A stretch of 64,000 nucleotides of DNA, taken from assembly GCF_018070025.1 (NCBI RefSeq), contig NZ_JAGPYQ010000002.1:558001-622000 (forward strand). The letters run 5' to 3'. A program made the position numbers and the translations under genes. The notes under the pieces were generated by a model. That model made no database searches and was not told the DNA's origin. It was given only the letters and a program-made list of their open reading frames with translations. How positions within the stretch are numbered: the first letter of the stretch is position 1; each line of letters opens with the position of its first letter. Source of the DNA: Streptomyces liliiviolaceus (GTDB lineage: Bacteria > Actinomycetota > Actinomycetes > Streptomycetales > Streptomycetaceae). This document shows positions 1 through 7,555 of the stretch, piece after piece.

Positions 1-124
1 CCGGGCTGCCGCTGGCCGCGGAGTCCTGCACGCCGGCGAACATCGCGGTGAACGCGGTGGTCACGGCGAGGGCGAGAAGCGTCGGGCGTGAGCGTGCGAA
101 CGAACGGGACATGGGTGATCGCAT
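1..124 (-). CDS. Secreted protein, N-terminal part only
   Basis: The first 41 codons of a gene that runs off the left edge. The product begins MRSPMSRSFARSR and continues into a hydrophobic stretch (LLALAVTTAFTAMFAG), which is a typical Sec signal peptide with an Ala-rich cleavage region (DSAASG). I chose the ATG at 124 because AAGGA lies six bases upstream; the in-frame ATG at 112 is less well placed. Nothing of the mature protein is visible, so no function can be given. It is transcribed away from the hydrolase gene at 193-1305, which is on the same strand and upstream of it. Confidence 0.6.
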   Translation of the reverse strand, partial: MRSPMSRSFARSRPTLLALAVTTAFTAMFAGVQDSAASGSP

Positions 125-192
125 GGAGGTTCCTTAGAAGGACCGCGGAGTGCGGGTTGCGGGGTGCGGAGTGGGTGGTGAGGACCGGGGCG

Positions 193-1305
193 CTACGGGC
201 GGATACCGAAGGGCCCGAGGAGTCCCTGGTCGATGCGCAGGGACTCGATCATGGCGAAGGCGTTGTCCACGGTGAAGACGTCGACGGCGGCGAGCCGGCC
301 CGCGTACTTGGCCACGACCGGCTGTGCGGCCTGGTGCGCCGCCGCGTCGAGGTAGGTCTTGAAGATGGCCCAGGAGTTGCCCGTCGGCCCGTACTTGTCG
401 AAGAACGGCGTGGGGTCCAGCGATTCCAGGGTCTGTCGCGCGCTGAGTTCCAGGTCGTCGATGTAGCGCTGCTGGACGACGGCGTCCGCGCGCAGACCGA
501 GCCGGCCCAGGTGTCCGCCGACCAGGGTCTGCCACGGATACCTCATGGCCACCTGGTGGGCCTCGACCCATGCCGGTATGTCCTGGGAGACGGCCAGGTT
601 CTTGAAGGGAACCCACCCGGGGTAGATGACGTCGACCACCATCAGGGTCTTGTATCGGGGTACGTGCACGAAGATGTTGTCCGGCGAATGGTTCGGGCCG
701 TGATGCGCCAGTTCCAGCGTCTCCCCGCCGACCCTGAGGGTGTAGCGGTCCTTGAAGGTGATGTGGGGCAACGGTCTGTTCGGGTCCCTGTCCCGGCGCA
801 GGAAGCGCTCGGTCTCCACGTGCGCGATCCGGCGTGCGTCGGGGCCGAGGAGGACGGCGGCGCCGATGTGGTCGGCGTGGCTGTGCGAGTAGACGACATG
901 CGTGACCTCCGACGGCCTGCCGTTGGCGTCGGTGACCTTGCGGATGGCCCGCAGCAGGTTGTGGCCGATGGTCGGTGGCGCGTCCACCACCACGACTCCG
1001 GTGGTCGTGGTCAGGAACATGGCCTGGTAGTAGCCGTCGGTGACCCAGTACAGGTGGCCCCCGATCCGGCCGACGTGGTAGCCGTCGGTGAGCGCGGGAC
1101 CGACCGCCGTGTCCGGCACCGGGGCGTAGTCGGGCAGGGCCGTCGCCTCGGCCGCCTCCGCGGGACCGGCCAGCGCCAGGTCGGCGAGAGCGGGAACCAG
1201 AGGCAGGGCGGTGGCGACACCGGCCGCCTTCACGAACGTTCTCCTGGTGGCCTGTGCGGACGTGGTGGCCTGCGTCGAGGCCCTGGGCGTGCCGGAGTTG
1301 TCCAT
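193..1305 (-). CDS. Tat-exported metallo-beta-lactamase-fold hydrolase
   Basis: A 370-residue zinc hydrolase of the MBL fold. The metal-binding motif HSHADH lies in the sequence THVVYSHSHADHIGAA near the middle, and further ligands are supplied by the H in LAHHGPNHSPDN and the D in LMVVDVIYPGW. The N-terminus carries a twin-arginine signal, ATRRTFVKAAG, followed by an Ala/Leu-rich segment, so the protein is probably exported folded. The ATG at 1305 is preferred over a longer reading because AAGGAA lies eight bases upstream. Family knowledge: such stand-alone MBL proteins include lactonases and quinoprotein-relay proteins. The substrate cannot be read from the sequence. The gene is alone on its strand. 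Confidence 0.85.
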   Translation of the reverse strand: MDNSGTPRASTQATTSAQATRRTFVKAAGVATALPLVPALADLALAGPAEAAEATALPDYAPVPDTAVGPALTDGYHVGRIGGHLYWVTDGYYQAMFLTTTTGVVVVDAPPTIGHNLLRAIRKVTDANGRPSEVTHVVYSHSHADHIGAAVLLGPDARRIAHVETERFLRRDRDPNRPLPHITFKDRYTLRVGGETLELAHHGPNHSPDNIFVHVPRYKTLMVVDVIYPGWVPFKNLAVSQDIPAWVEAHQVAMRYPWQTLVGGHLGRLGLRADAVVQQRYIDDLELSARQTLESLDPTPFFDKYGPTGNSWAIFKTYLDAAAHQAAQPVVAKYAGRLAAVDVFTVDNAFAMIESLRIDQGLLGPFGIRP

Positions 1306-1517
1306 GTCGGGGATTCCTTCCGCGGTTCGTCGATGCGGGATCGTTCGGCACGCGGCGCCCACACGGCGAGTACGTGGTGGTTCTCGTGCGACAGGACGAC
1401 GCTAGAAGCTCACGGTTCGCGCCACCCCACGTGGACGCGTAGGACGCGTGGGCCAGGTGCGTGACGGGGTGCGGCCCTGAGCCCGGCCCGGCCTTCGCAC
1501 CCGTCCCTCCGGCACAC

Positions 1518-1533
1518 CCTGACAAGTGTCAGG
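1518..1533. promoter_or_regulatory. 16-base palindrome in divergent promoter region
   Basis: Perfect inverted repeat CCTGACA-AG-TGTCAGG in the 343-base gap between the divergent MBL hydrolase (start 1305) and the secreted protein (start 1649). The size and the two-base spacer fit a dimeric TetR- or MarR-type operator. No regulator gene is adjacent. The rest of 1306-1648 shows no convincing gene. Confidence 0.4.
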
Positions 1534-1648
1534 ACAGTGGCTCCGTCTCCCCTGGTTGCCTTGTACCTGCGCCGCCGGGGTTCGGCACACACGGCGCCGA
1601 CAGCCGCGGCTGCACTCGCTGTTCATCGCCCGAGGGGAAGGCATCGTC

Positions 1649-2134
1649 ATGACCGGACGCAGAATCGCCAAACTGGCCTGCACCGCCGCCGCCGGTGTGC
1701 TGCTGGCAGGTGGAGTCACCGTCGCCATGCCGGGTACGGCACTGGCGACCGCGGCCGATTGCGAGCGTGGCAGCAACGGCTTCCGCGACATCTCCGACAG
1801 TACGGTCGGTGTCCCGGCCGGCCCGGGGGACAAGCTGTTGCGCCCCAACGACCCGCAGGGGCTCGTCGGACGCATCAGCCTGCGAGCCGTCAGCATCGAC
1901 AACAAGATCTACGGATTCGCCGCGCTCGCGGTCCCGCGTACGGGGGACGACGTGTGGATGGACTGGACGCTGAACGGCAGGGACGTACACGTCCAGTGCG
2001 GTCCGTTCAGGGCAGGCCGTGACGGCATTCAGCTGACCAGTGCCGCGAAGGTGACGGACAACAGCCCGAACTACCGCTTCCGCGCCTGCGGCGGCGGAGG
2101 CGGCCAGGCGGTGCAGTGCACGGACTGGTGGTAG
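1649..2134 (+). CDS. Small secreted protein of unknown function
   Basis: A 161-residue protein starting MTGRRIAKLACTAAAGVLLAGG, a clear Sec signal peptide with probable cleavage after ALATA. The ATG at 1649 follows GGGGAAG at good spacing. The mature part has Cys residues at the start (ADCERG), in VQCGPF, in FRACGGGGG and near the end (VQCTDWW), so two disulfides are possible, and it ends with a Trp-Trp. I do not recognise the family. The composition (acidic, DNSPNY, WMDWTLNGRDVH) suggests a compact extracellular beta domain. It is monocistronic, ending in a strong hairpin at 2155-2188. Confidence 0.75.
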   Translation: MTGRRIAKLACTAAAGVLLAGGVTVAMPGTALATAADCERGSNGFRDISDSTVGVPAGPGDKLLRPNDPQGLVGRISLRAVSIDNKIYGFAALAVPRTGDDVWMDWTLNGRDVHVQCGPFRAGRDGIQLTSAAKVTDNSPNYRFRACGGGGGQAVQCTDWW

Positions 2135-2154
2135 CCGACCCCGCAGACCGAACG

Positions 2155-2188
2155 GCGCGCTCCGGCATCCACTGATGCCGGAGCGCGC
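2155..2188. terminator. Bidirectional rho-independent terminator
   Basis: A 15-base perfect stem (2155-2169 with 2174-2188) and a CACT loop, placed between the convergent genes ending at 2134 (+) and 2246 (-). There is no long U run, as is usual in Streptomyces. Confidence 0.85.
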
Positions 2189-2245
2189 TGTCGCGCTTCT
2201 CGAACCAGAAGGCTGTCCGGCGCGCGGGCAGGTGTTCCCCGACCG

Positions 2246-3427
2246 TCAGCCCGGATGCGCCGGTGGAGGCATCAGGAGGTCGTGGGCGGTGGTGAGGACG
2301 GCTACCGCCCGGGGGAAGTCCTTGAGTTGGTTGCGCAGCGAGTCCAGGGCCGGGAACAGGCAGCGCGGCGGGACGTCGCGGGCCGCCAGGATGTCCGCGG
2401 TCCACATGATGAACCTCGTGAACAGGTCGGGGTCGTCGACGTAGAGGGCGGTGGCGAGGTGGCCGACGATGAAGTCGATGTCCTCGACGGTGCGCTCCAT
2501 CTGGTACTCGCTGTAGTGGCGCGTCTCGGGGAAGTCCTCCTCGACATCGGCGAGGGTCTGCTTGACCAGTTGGGGCTTGGTCCGGCGGACCATGGTGTAT
2601 TCCTGGTCGGCCAGGTGCGGCAGGTCCAGGTCGGGCAGGCGGGCCGCGTGCGCGCCGGACGGTTTCAGGTGCCGGCCGAGCAGAGCGGCCGCGTCGGGCG
2701 CGTCCTTGGCCCATTCGGCCTGCATGAGCCGGGCGTAGCGGCCCTGCGGACCGAACGCGGCGCCTCCGGCGAGTACCGGGATTCCGGCGCCCTGGCAGGA
2801 GCTGATCGCGTTGTGGGCGCCGGGCAGAAGCGTGGGGATGGACGAGGACAGCAGTACCGCCTGCGCACGGGTGCGGCGCGCGTGGGCGACCAGGTGCTCG
2901 GTGGGGACCTGCGCCCCGAGATAGTCGACCCGCCAGCCCCGTAACCGCAGCACCTCGCTGACCAGTCGTGCGGGCAGGGAGTGCCACTCGCCGTCGACGC
3001 ACGACACCAGGACCCTTCCCACGAACGTGCCCGCGAACGCGGGGGCCAGGGCGGGAGCGGTGGCGTCGGCGACGGCCGCGACGCAGCGTTCGCTGATCGC
3101 CGTGGCCACGTGTTCCTGCGCCACCGTGATGTCATTGGCCGCCCAGGCAAGACCAACCCGTTCCTGCGTCGGCGCGATGAGTTCGAGCAGCACCCGCTCG
3201 CCCGCGGCACGCATCCGTTCGGCGGCCGAAGCGCCCATGGCGGTCGCCGGCGTGTGATCCGGCGCCTGCCCGTGTCCCGCTGCCGCCGGAGCGTGCCCCG
3301 CCGTGCCCAGCGCGCCCCGCACGATGGCGACGGCGCGCGTCTCGTCGCACTCCCCGAGTGCCTGCCACAGTCGCTCACGCGGCTCGGCGAGGGAGTGTGT
3401 CTCCTTGCCATCGGTCACGTGTCTCAC
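2246..3427 (-). CDS. Stand-alone cobalamin-binding photoreceptor-like protein
   Basis: A 393-residue cobalamin-binding protein without a MerR DNA-binding domain. A helical cap (about residues 65-125) contains W-AANDITVAQ-EH, an exact W-x9-EH motif, the signature of CarH/LitR proteins in which the Trp and EH contact the adenosyl group. A Rossmann B12 domain follows (about 135-260), with GEWHSLP in place of the DxHxxG lower-ligand motif, then SSSIPTLL and PVLAGG. The last 130 residues are a helical region I cannot assign. In Thermus CarH the residue after the Trp is His; here it is Ala. The GTG start overlaps the stop of the upstream PP2C gene (GTGA), so the two are translationally coupled. I infer a light- or B12-sensing partner of the phosphatase. 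Alternatives are corrinoid storage or another cobalamin-dependent sensor. Confidence 0.8.
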   Translation of the reverse strand: MRHVTDGKETHSLAEPRERLWQALGECDETRAVAIVRGALGTAGHAPAAAGHGQAPDHTPATAMGASAAERMRAAGERVLLELIAPTQERVGLAWAANDITVAQEHVATAISERCVAAVADATAPALAPAFAGTFVGRVLVSCVDGEWHSLPARLVSEVLRLRGWRVDYLGAQVPTEHLVAHARRTRAQAVLLSSSIPTLLPGAHNAISSCQGAGIPVLAGGAAFGPQGRYARLMQAEWAKDAPDAAALLGRHLKPSGAHAARLPDLDLPHLADQEYTMVRRTKPQLVKQTLADVEEDFPETRHYSEYQMERTVEDIDFIVGHLATALYVDDPDLFTRFIMWTADILAARDVPPRCLFPALDSLRNQLKDFPRAVAVLTTAHDLLMPPPAHPG

Positions 3428-5094
3428 CTTTCCCTGGTCGGTTCGTCCTCGGTCGTCCGAGGGGTGTCTCGGGGCGCGCCGATCGCCAGGACCGCCATGT
3501 CGTCGTGCGGTCCCTCACCCACCCACTGGGCGATGATCATCTGCACGCGTTCGGTGACCGCTTCGGCCGGCATCCCGGCGCACTGGGCCAGTGCGGCGCG
3601 CAGCCTGTCCTCGTTGAACATCACGTTGCCCAGCGGCCCGCCGCGCGCTTCGGTGATCCCGTCGGAATACAGCAGGCAGGTCTCACCGGGTTGCAGGGCG
3701 ACTTCGGCGGTCGTGAACTCGATGTCGGCGAACACGCCGATGAGCGTGCCGCCGGTGCGGACCTCCTCCACCTGGCCGGTGACGCGCACGACGAGCGGTG
3801 AGGGATGGCCCGCGCTGGAGATGCGCAGCCGCACCCGTGCGTCCTGGCGCACGGCGGTGACCAGGACCAAGGTCACGAAAGGTGTCTGGGACGAGGACAG
3901 TAGTGCGCCGTTGAGGAGGGTCAGCAGGCGGGTGTGGTCGGCGGCGAACGGGACCAGCGCCCGCAGTACATGGCGGATCCTGCCGGCCACGACCGCGGCT
4001 TCCAGTCCCTTGCCGCACACGTCGCCCAGTACCGCGACGGTCTCGGCCTCCGGTGAGTCGGCCGGGTACAGGTCGTAGAAGTCACCGCCGACGAGTTCGC
4101 CCGCCACCGAGGCGCGGTAGCCGCCGGCGAAGCAGATGCCGTGCACCCCGCCGAGTGAGGGCGGCAGCAGATCGCCCAGCAGCACGTCGGTGCTGCGCGC
4201 CTGGCGGGTGTGGCTGCGGGCCACGGACAGGGCGGCGCCCGCGCGTGCGGCGAAGAGCTGGGCGAAGGACTCCTCGGCGGGGGTGAACCCGGCTGCCTGG
4301 CGGCGGCGCAGCAGGACGAGGCATCCGGTCGGCACACCGTGCCCCGGCAACGGCACGACGACGACCGAACCGATGTCGGCGACGTCGCCCACGAACCCCT
4401 CGGGCACCGCCCAGGACGGCACGTCATGAGGATCGATCCAGCGGGAGGACACCGCAGGAAGCCCTTGCAACGCCTCCTCCAGGCCGGGCAGTTGACCGGG
4501 GTCCAGGGCGACGCTCTCCTGCACCACGGGCCCGTCGGCGGTGCATCGCGTCACGGGGAAGGCGCATCCGTCGCCCGTCCCGACGACGACCGCCGCGTCC
4601 GCCAGATGCCGGGCGGCCCGTTGCGCGGTCATCGCCGTACAGCGCTCGACGTCCAGCGAGGCGAGCAGTTCGCAGGAGAGTTCCTGCAGCAGGCCGGCGC
4701 GCATCCGCTCGCGTGCCAGCTCCTGCGCGGCACCCGCCGGAGCACTCTCACCGATCAGCCACCAGGTGACCGCGCCGTCCACGCCCGGCACGCCGAGCGC
4801 CTTCACCCGGTGCGGGCCGATCCGGCCGTCGGCCCATGCCGACGGCTCGTTCCCCGCGTCGCCGACCCGCCGCAGGTGGGCCTCGACGAGCCAGGCGGGC
4901 GCGACCTCGTCCAGCGCGACGCCGACAGCGACCCGCGCCAGCAGGGCGGCGGCCTGCGCGTTGTGCGACAGCACTGTGCCGGACGCGTCCACCGTCACCG
5001 CTGGAAACGGTTCACAGTGCTGCACGGCAGGAACCGGACCACGAGTGCTCTTCTGCTCCGGCAAGGAGACCATCGGTTCGGAATCCGCTGGCAC
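3424..5094 (-). CDS. SpoIIE-type PP2C phosphatase with PAS-like and GAF-like domains
   Basis: A 556-residue serine phosphatase of the PPM/SpoIIE class, which in actinobacteria dephosphorylates anti-anti-sigma factors. Residues 25-130 look PAS-like (VTVDASGTVLSHNAQAAALL) and 140-290 GAF-like. The catalytic domain fills 300-545 with all metal motifs present: GGDFYD, LGDVCGKG, YSDGITEAR and HDDMAVLAIG. There is no HATPase_c kinase domain. The start is a GTG at 5094; an internal ATG (MVSLPEQ) lacks a good ribosome site. It is the first gene of a two-gene operon and overlaps the B12-binding protein gene by four bases, which suggests the cobalamin protein controls this phosphatase or reads its state. 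No STAS or anti-sigma gene is in the window, so the target must lie elsewhere. Confidence 0.9.
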   Translation of the reverse strand: MPADSEPMVSLPEQKSTRGPVPAVQHCEPFPAVTVDASGTVLSHNAQAAALLARVAVGVALDEVAPAWLVEAHLRRVGDAGNEPSAWADGRIGPHRVKALGVPGVDGAVTWWLIGESAPAGAAQELARERMRAGLLQELSCELLASLDVERCTAMTAQRAARHLADAAVVVGTGDGCAFPVTRCTADGPVVQESVALDPGQLPGLEEALQGLPAVSSRWIDPHDVPSWAVPEGFVGDVADIGSVVVVPLPGHGVPTGCLVLLRRRQAAGFTPAEESFAQLFAARAGAALSVARSHTRQARSTDVLLGDLLPPSLGGVHGICFAGGYRASVAGELVGGDFYDLYPADSPEAETVAVLGDVCGKGLEAAVVAGRIRHVLRALVPFAADHTRLLTLLNGALLSSSQTPFVTLVLVTAVRQDARVRLRISSAGHPSPLVVRVTGQVEEVRTGGTLIGVFADIEFTTAEVALQPGETCLLYSDGITEARGGPLGNVMFNEDRLRAALAQCAGMPAEAVTERVQMIIAQWVGEGPHDDMAVLAIGAPRDTPRTTEDEPTRER

Positions 5095-5220
5095 GGATCC
5101 CCATCACCTCATCCACTGGAAAGCAGGAGACCCGCAGATTACCGACGGCATATGACTACGGGCTGTATTTCGCGATACCTCCGACATCGCCTCGCCAACT
5201 CCTGGACAATGCACCCCACT

Positions 5221-5250
5221 TCATTTAAGTCAGTCGGTTGACTTAAATGA
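5221..5250. promoter_or_regulatory. TetR operator: perfect 12-base-arm palindrome
   Basis: TCATTTAAGTCA (5221-5232) and its exact complement TGACTTAAATGA (5239-5250) are separated by six bases. The site is AT-rich in a GC-rich genome and lies just upstream of the tetR gene, overlapping its -35 box. It is very probably the autoregulatory site of the TetR protein controlling the ferredoxin-reductase-P450 operon. Confidence 0.85.
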
Positions 5251-5266
5251 CGGGCCGGTGTCTAGT
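5238..5266 (+). promoter_or_regulatory. Sigma70-type promoter of the tetR-P450 operon
   Basis: TTGACT (5238-5243), a 17-base spacer, then TCTAGT (5261-5266). The -35 box lies inside the right arm of the palindrome at 5221-5250, so bound repressor would block RNA polymerase. The start codon follows 31 bases after the -10 box. Confidence 0.7.
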
Positions 5267-5296
5267 GATCGAGAACGCCGGTTCAAGGAGGCTGAC

Positions 5297-6007
5297 ATGG
5301 GTGACACCCACAGGACACGACCAGCCGCGGCCGAGCAGGGCCGCGCCGGGGGCACGGTGGACAGCGTCCAGGCACGCACCGGCCGCGGCGCCGGGACCCG
5401 CGAGGCCATCATGGCGGCGGCCGAGCGCCTCTACGCCGAGCACGGGCTGTCGAACGTCTCCAACCGGCAGATCGGCGAGGCGGCCGGGCAGGGCAACACC
5501 ACCGCCGTCAGCTACCACTTCGGCAGCAAGGCGACGCTCGTACGGGCCATCATGACCAGGCACGGCACCCAGGTCGACCTGATCCGCACCCGCCATGTGG
5601 AGGCGGCCGGAGACAGTTCCGAGCTGCGGGACTGGGTGCGCTGTCTGCTGCGTCCGGTGACCGAGCACCATGCGGCCCTCGGAGTCCCGTCCTGGCACGC
5701 GCGCTTCGCCGCGCAGGTGATGACCGACCCGCTGATGCGGACGCTGGTGGAGGACGAGTCGCTCACCCGCGACAGCCTGCGCCGCACCCTTCAGGGACTG
5801 GGCCGGTGCCTGTACGACATCGTGCCCCCCGAGGTCCGCCCCCTGCGCGCCGAGATGGCCCGTCATCTGATCACCCATGTCTGCGCGGAGCGCGAACGCA
5901 CCCTTGCCGACGCCGCGACCGAGCCGGGCACGTCCTGGGAACGCACCGCCGACGCGCTGGAGGACGCGCTGGTGGGACTGCTCGCCGCGCCCACCACCCG
6001 CCGCTGA
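5297..6007 (+). CDS. TetR/AcrR-family transcriptional regulator
   Basis: A 236-residue repressor. The N-terminal helix-turn-helix is clear at about residues 35-82 (AIMAAAERLYAEHGLSNVSN, then QIGEAAGQ and SYHFGSKATLVRAIM). The remainder is the usual helical ligand-binding domain. The ATG at 5297 follows AAGGAGG at seven bases; a longer in-frame reading from 5258 would overlap the -10 region and is rejected. It heads the row ferredoxin - reductase - P450 on the same strand (gap 49 bases), so it most likely controls their induction by the P450 substrate or a related hydrophobic molecule. Confidence 0.92.
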   Translation: MGDTHRTRPAAAEQGRAGGTVDSVQARTGRGAGTREAIMAAAERLYAEHGLSNVSNRQIGEAAGQGNTTAVSYHFGSKATLVRAIMTRHGTQVDLIRTRHVEAAGDSSELRDWVRCLLRPVTEHHAALGVPSWHARFAAQVMTDPLMRTLVEDESLTRDSLRRTLQGLGRCLYDIVPPEVRPLRAEMARHLITHVCAERERTLADAATEPGTSWERTADALEDALVGLLAAPTTRR

Positions 6008-6056
6008 ACCGACCCCGCAGACACGTCCGACAGACACGTCCAGCAGAGGAGACAGC

Positions 6057-6257
6057 ATGAGGATCACCGTCGACGAGGAGAAGTGCTGCGGCGCCGGCCA
6101 GTGTGTGGTCATCGCGCCCGAGGTGTTCGACCAGCGGGACGAGGACGGGATCGTCGTCCTGCTCGACGCCTCGCCCGCGGCCGACCGGTACGAGGGAGCC
6201 CGCGAGTCCGCAGGTGTCTGCCCCGCCGCCGCCATCCAGCTGCACGAGGACGCGTGA
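6057..6257 (+). CDS. 3Fe-4S ferredoxin for the adjacent P450
   Basis: A 66-residue ferredoxin that passes electrons one at a time to a cytochrome P450. The cluster ligands are in KCCGAGQC (a C-x5-C spacing) and ESAGVCPAAAI; the missing fourth Cys is typical of the 3Fe-4S type found beside actinobacterial CYP105-like enzymes. The ATG at 6057 has GAGGAG upstream. Its stop overlaps the GTG start of the reductase gene (GTGA), so both are made in step. Confidence 0.93.
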   Translation: MRITVDEEKCCGAGQCVVIAPEVFDQRDEDGIVVLLDASPAADRYEGARESAGVCPAAAIQLHEDA

Positions 6258-7462
6258 GCACGCCGTCCGACGTGCTCGTCGTCGGGGCGAGCGCCGCGGG
6301 TCTGGCCGTCACGGAGAGCCTTCGCCGCAAGGGCTACCGCGGTCGGATCACCCTGCTCGGCGAGGAGGCCGGTGCGCCGTACGACCGCCCTCCGCTGTCC
6401 AAGCAGGTGCTGGCCGGCACCTGGGAGGCCGAACGGACCCGGCTGCGCACCCGTGACGTACTGGACGCCCTGGACGCCGAACTCGTCCTCGGTGAGCGTG
6501 CGGTGGCCCTCGACGCCGCCACGCGCACGGTACGTACGGGGAGCGGAACGGAGATGCGGGCGGAGGCCGTCGTACTGGCCACCGGTCTGCACGCCCGCAG
6601 GCTGCCCGGTCTCTCGGGTGCGGCGGGCGTGCACGTGCTGCGGACCCTCGACGACGCCGGCCGGCTGCGCGGGGAACTGCTGAAGGCCGAGCGGGTCGTG
6701 GTCGTCGGCGACGGGGTGCTCGGCGCCGAGATCGCCGCCACGGCCCGCACCATGGGCGTCGACGTGACGCTGGCCGGGCCGCAGAAGGCCCCGATGCAGG
6801 CGCAGTTGGGCGACGACGTCTCACGGCTTCTCGCCGCGCTGCACGGCGAGCACGGGGTGCGGCTGCGGCCGGACTCGCTCGTCGACGGGCTGGAGTCGGC
6901 CGACGGGCGCGTCACCGGTGTCCGCACGGCCGACGGCGAGGTCCTTCCCGCGGATCTCGTCGTCGCGGCGGTCGGCGGCACCCCTGCCACCGACTGGCTG
7001 ACCGGCAGCGGACTGGTGCTGCGCGACGGTGTCGTGTGCGACTCGCGCTGCCGTGCCGCCGACGGCGTCCACGCCGCGGGAGACGTGGCCCGCTTCCACC
7101 ACGAGGGCCTCGGCCGGTCACTGCGGCTGGAGAACCGCACCAACGCCACCGAGCAGGCCGTGCTGGTCGCGGCGAACATCCTCGGCGAGGACCGCCCGTA
7201 CAGCCCCGTTCCCTACTTCTGGACCGACCAGCTCGGCGTCAGGATCCAGGTGTACGGGCTGCCCGCGCCCGGCGCCACCGTGCGGATCGCCGAAGGTGCC
7301 GTGGAAGAGGGCCGGTTCGTCGCGCGGTACCTCGACGGCGAGGGCCGACCGATCGCCGTGCTCGGCTGGAACATGCCCAAACAGGCCCGCCTGCACCACC
7401 GGCAGCTTCTCGACCGTTACGCCCCCGCGTCCCGGCCCGCATCGGCCGCCGCCCCGCGATGA
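6254..7462 (+). CDS. FAD-dependent ferredoxin reductase
   Basis: A 402-residue NAD(P)H:ferredoxin reductase of the putidaredoxin-reductase/BphA4 class. It starts VSTPSDVLVVGASAAGLAVTESL, the FAD-binding dinucleotide fold, followed by YDRPPLSKQVLAG, which is characteristic of this class. A second nucleotide-binding fold (VVVVGDGVLGAEIAATA) binds the pyridine nucleotide, and GVHAAGDVARF is the second FAD motif. The C-terminal interface domain (PVPYFWTDQLGVRIQVYG) is present, so the gene is intact. The GTG start overlaps the ferredoxin stop. Together with the ferredoxin and P450 it makes a complete three-component monooxygenase. Confidence 0.93.
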   Translation: MSTPSDVLVVGASAAGLAVTESLRRKGYRGRITLLGEEAGAPYDRPPLSKQVLAGTWEAERTRLRTRDVLDALDAELVLGERAVALDAATRTVRTGSGTEMRAEAVVLATGLHARRLPGLSGAAGVHVLRTLDDAGRLRGELLKAERVVVVGDGVLGAEIAATARTMGVDVTLAGPQKAPMQAQLGDDVSRLLAALHGEHGVRLRPDSLVDGLESADGRVTGVRTADGEVLPADLVVAAVGGTPATDWLTGSGLVLRDGVVCDSRCRAADGVHAAGDVARFHHEGLGRSLRLENRTNATEQAVLVAANILGEDRPYSPVPYFWTDQLGVRIQVYGLPAPGATVRIAEGAVEEGRFVARYLDGEGRPIAVLGWNMPKQARLHHRQLLDRYAPASRPASAAAPR

Positions 7463-7516
7463 TCCGCCGTACGCCTCCCGCCCCGATCCACCTTTCACGC
7501 CTCTTACGCCTCTTAC

Positions 7517-7536
7517 GCCTCCTCATGACGGAGGCG
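7517..7536 (+). promoter_or_regulatory. Hairpin in leader of the P450 gene
   Basis: CGCCTCC (7517-7523) pairs with GGAGGCG (7530-7536) across a short loop, just ahead of the GGAGG ribosome site of the P450 gene. It is preceded by direct repeats of CGCCTCTTA. It could tune P450 translation or process the operon mRNA. Weak evidence. Confidence 0.3.
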
Positions 7537-7555
7537 GCCCCCACTGGAGGACACC

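Noticed and set aside
7463..7555. CGCCTCTTA direct repeats as a regulator array
   Set aside because: Only two to three imperfect units are present and they lie in the gap before the P450 ribosome site. More likely leader sequence or slippage.
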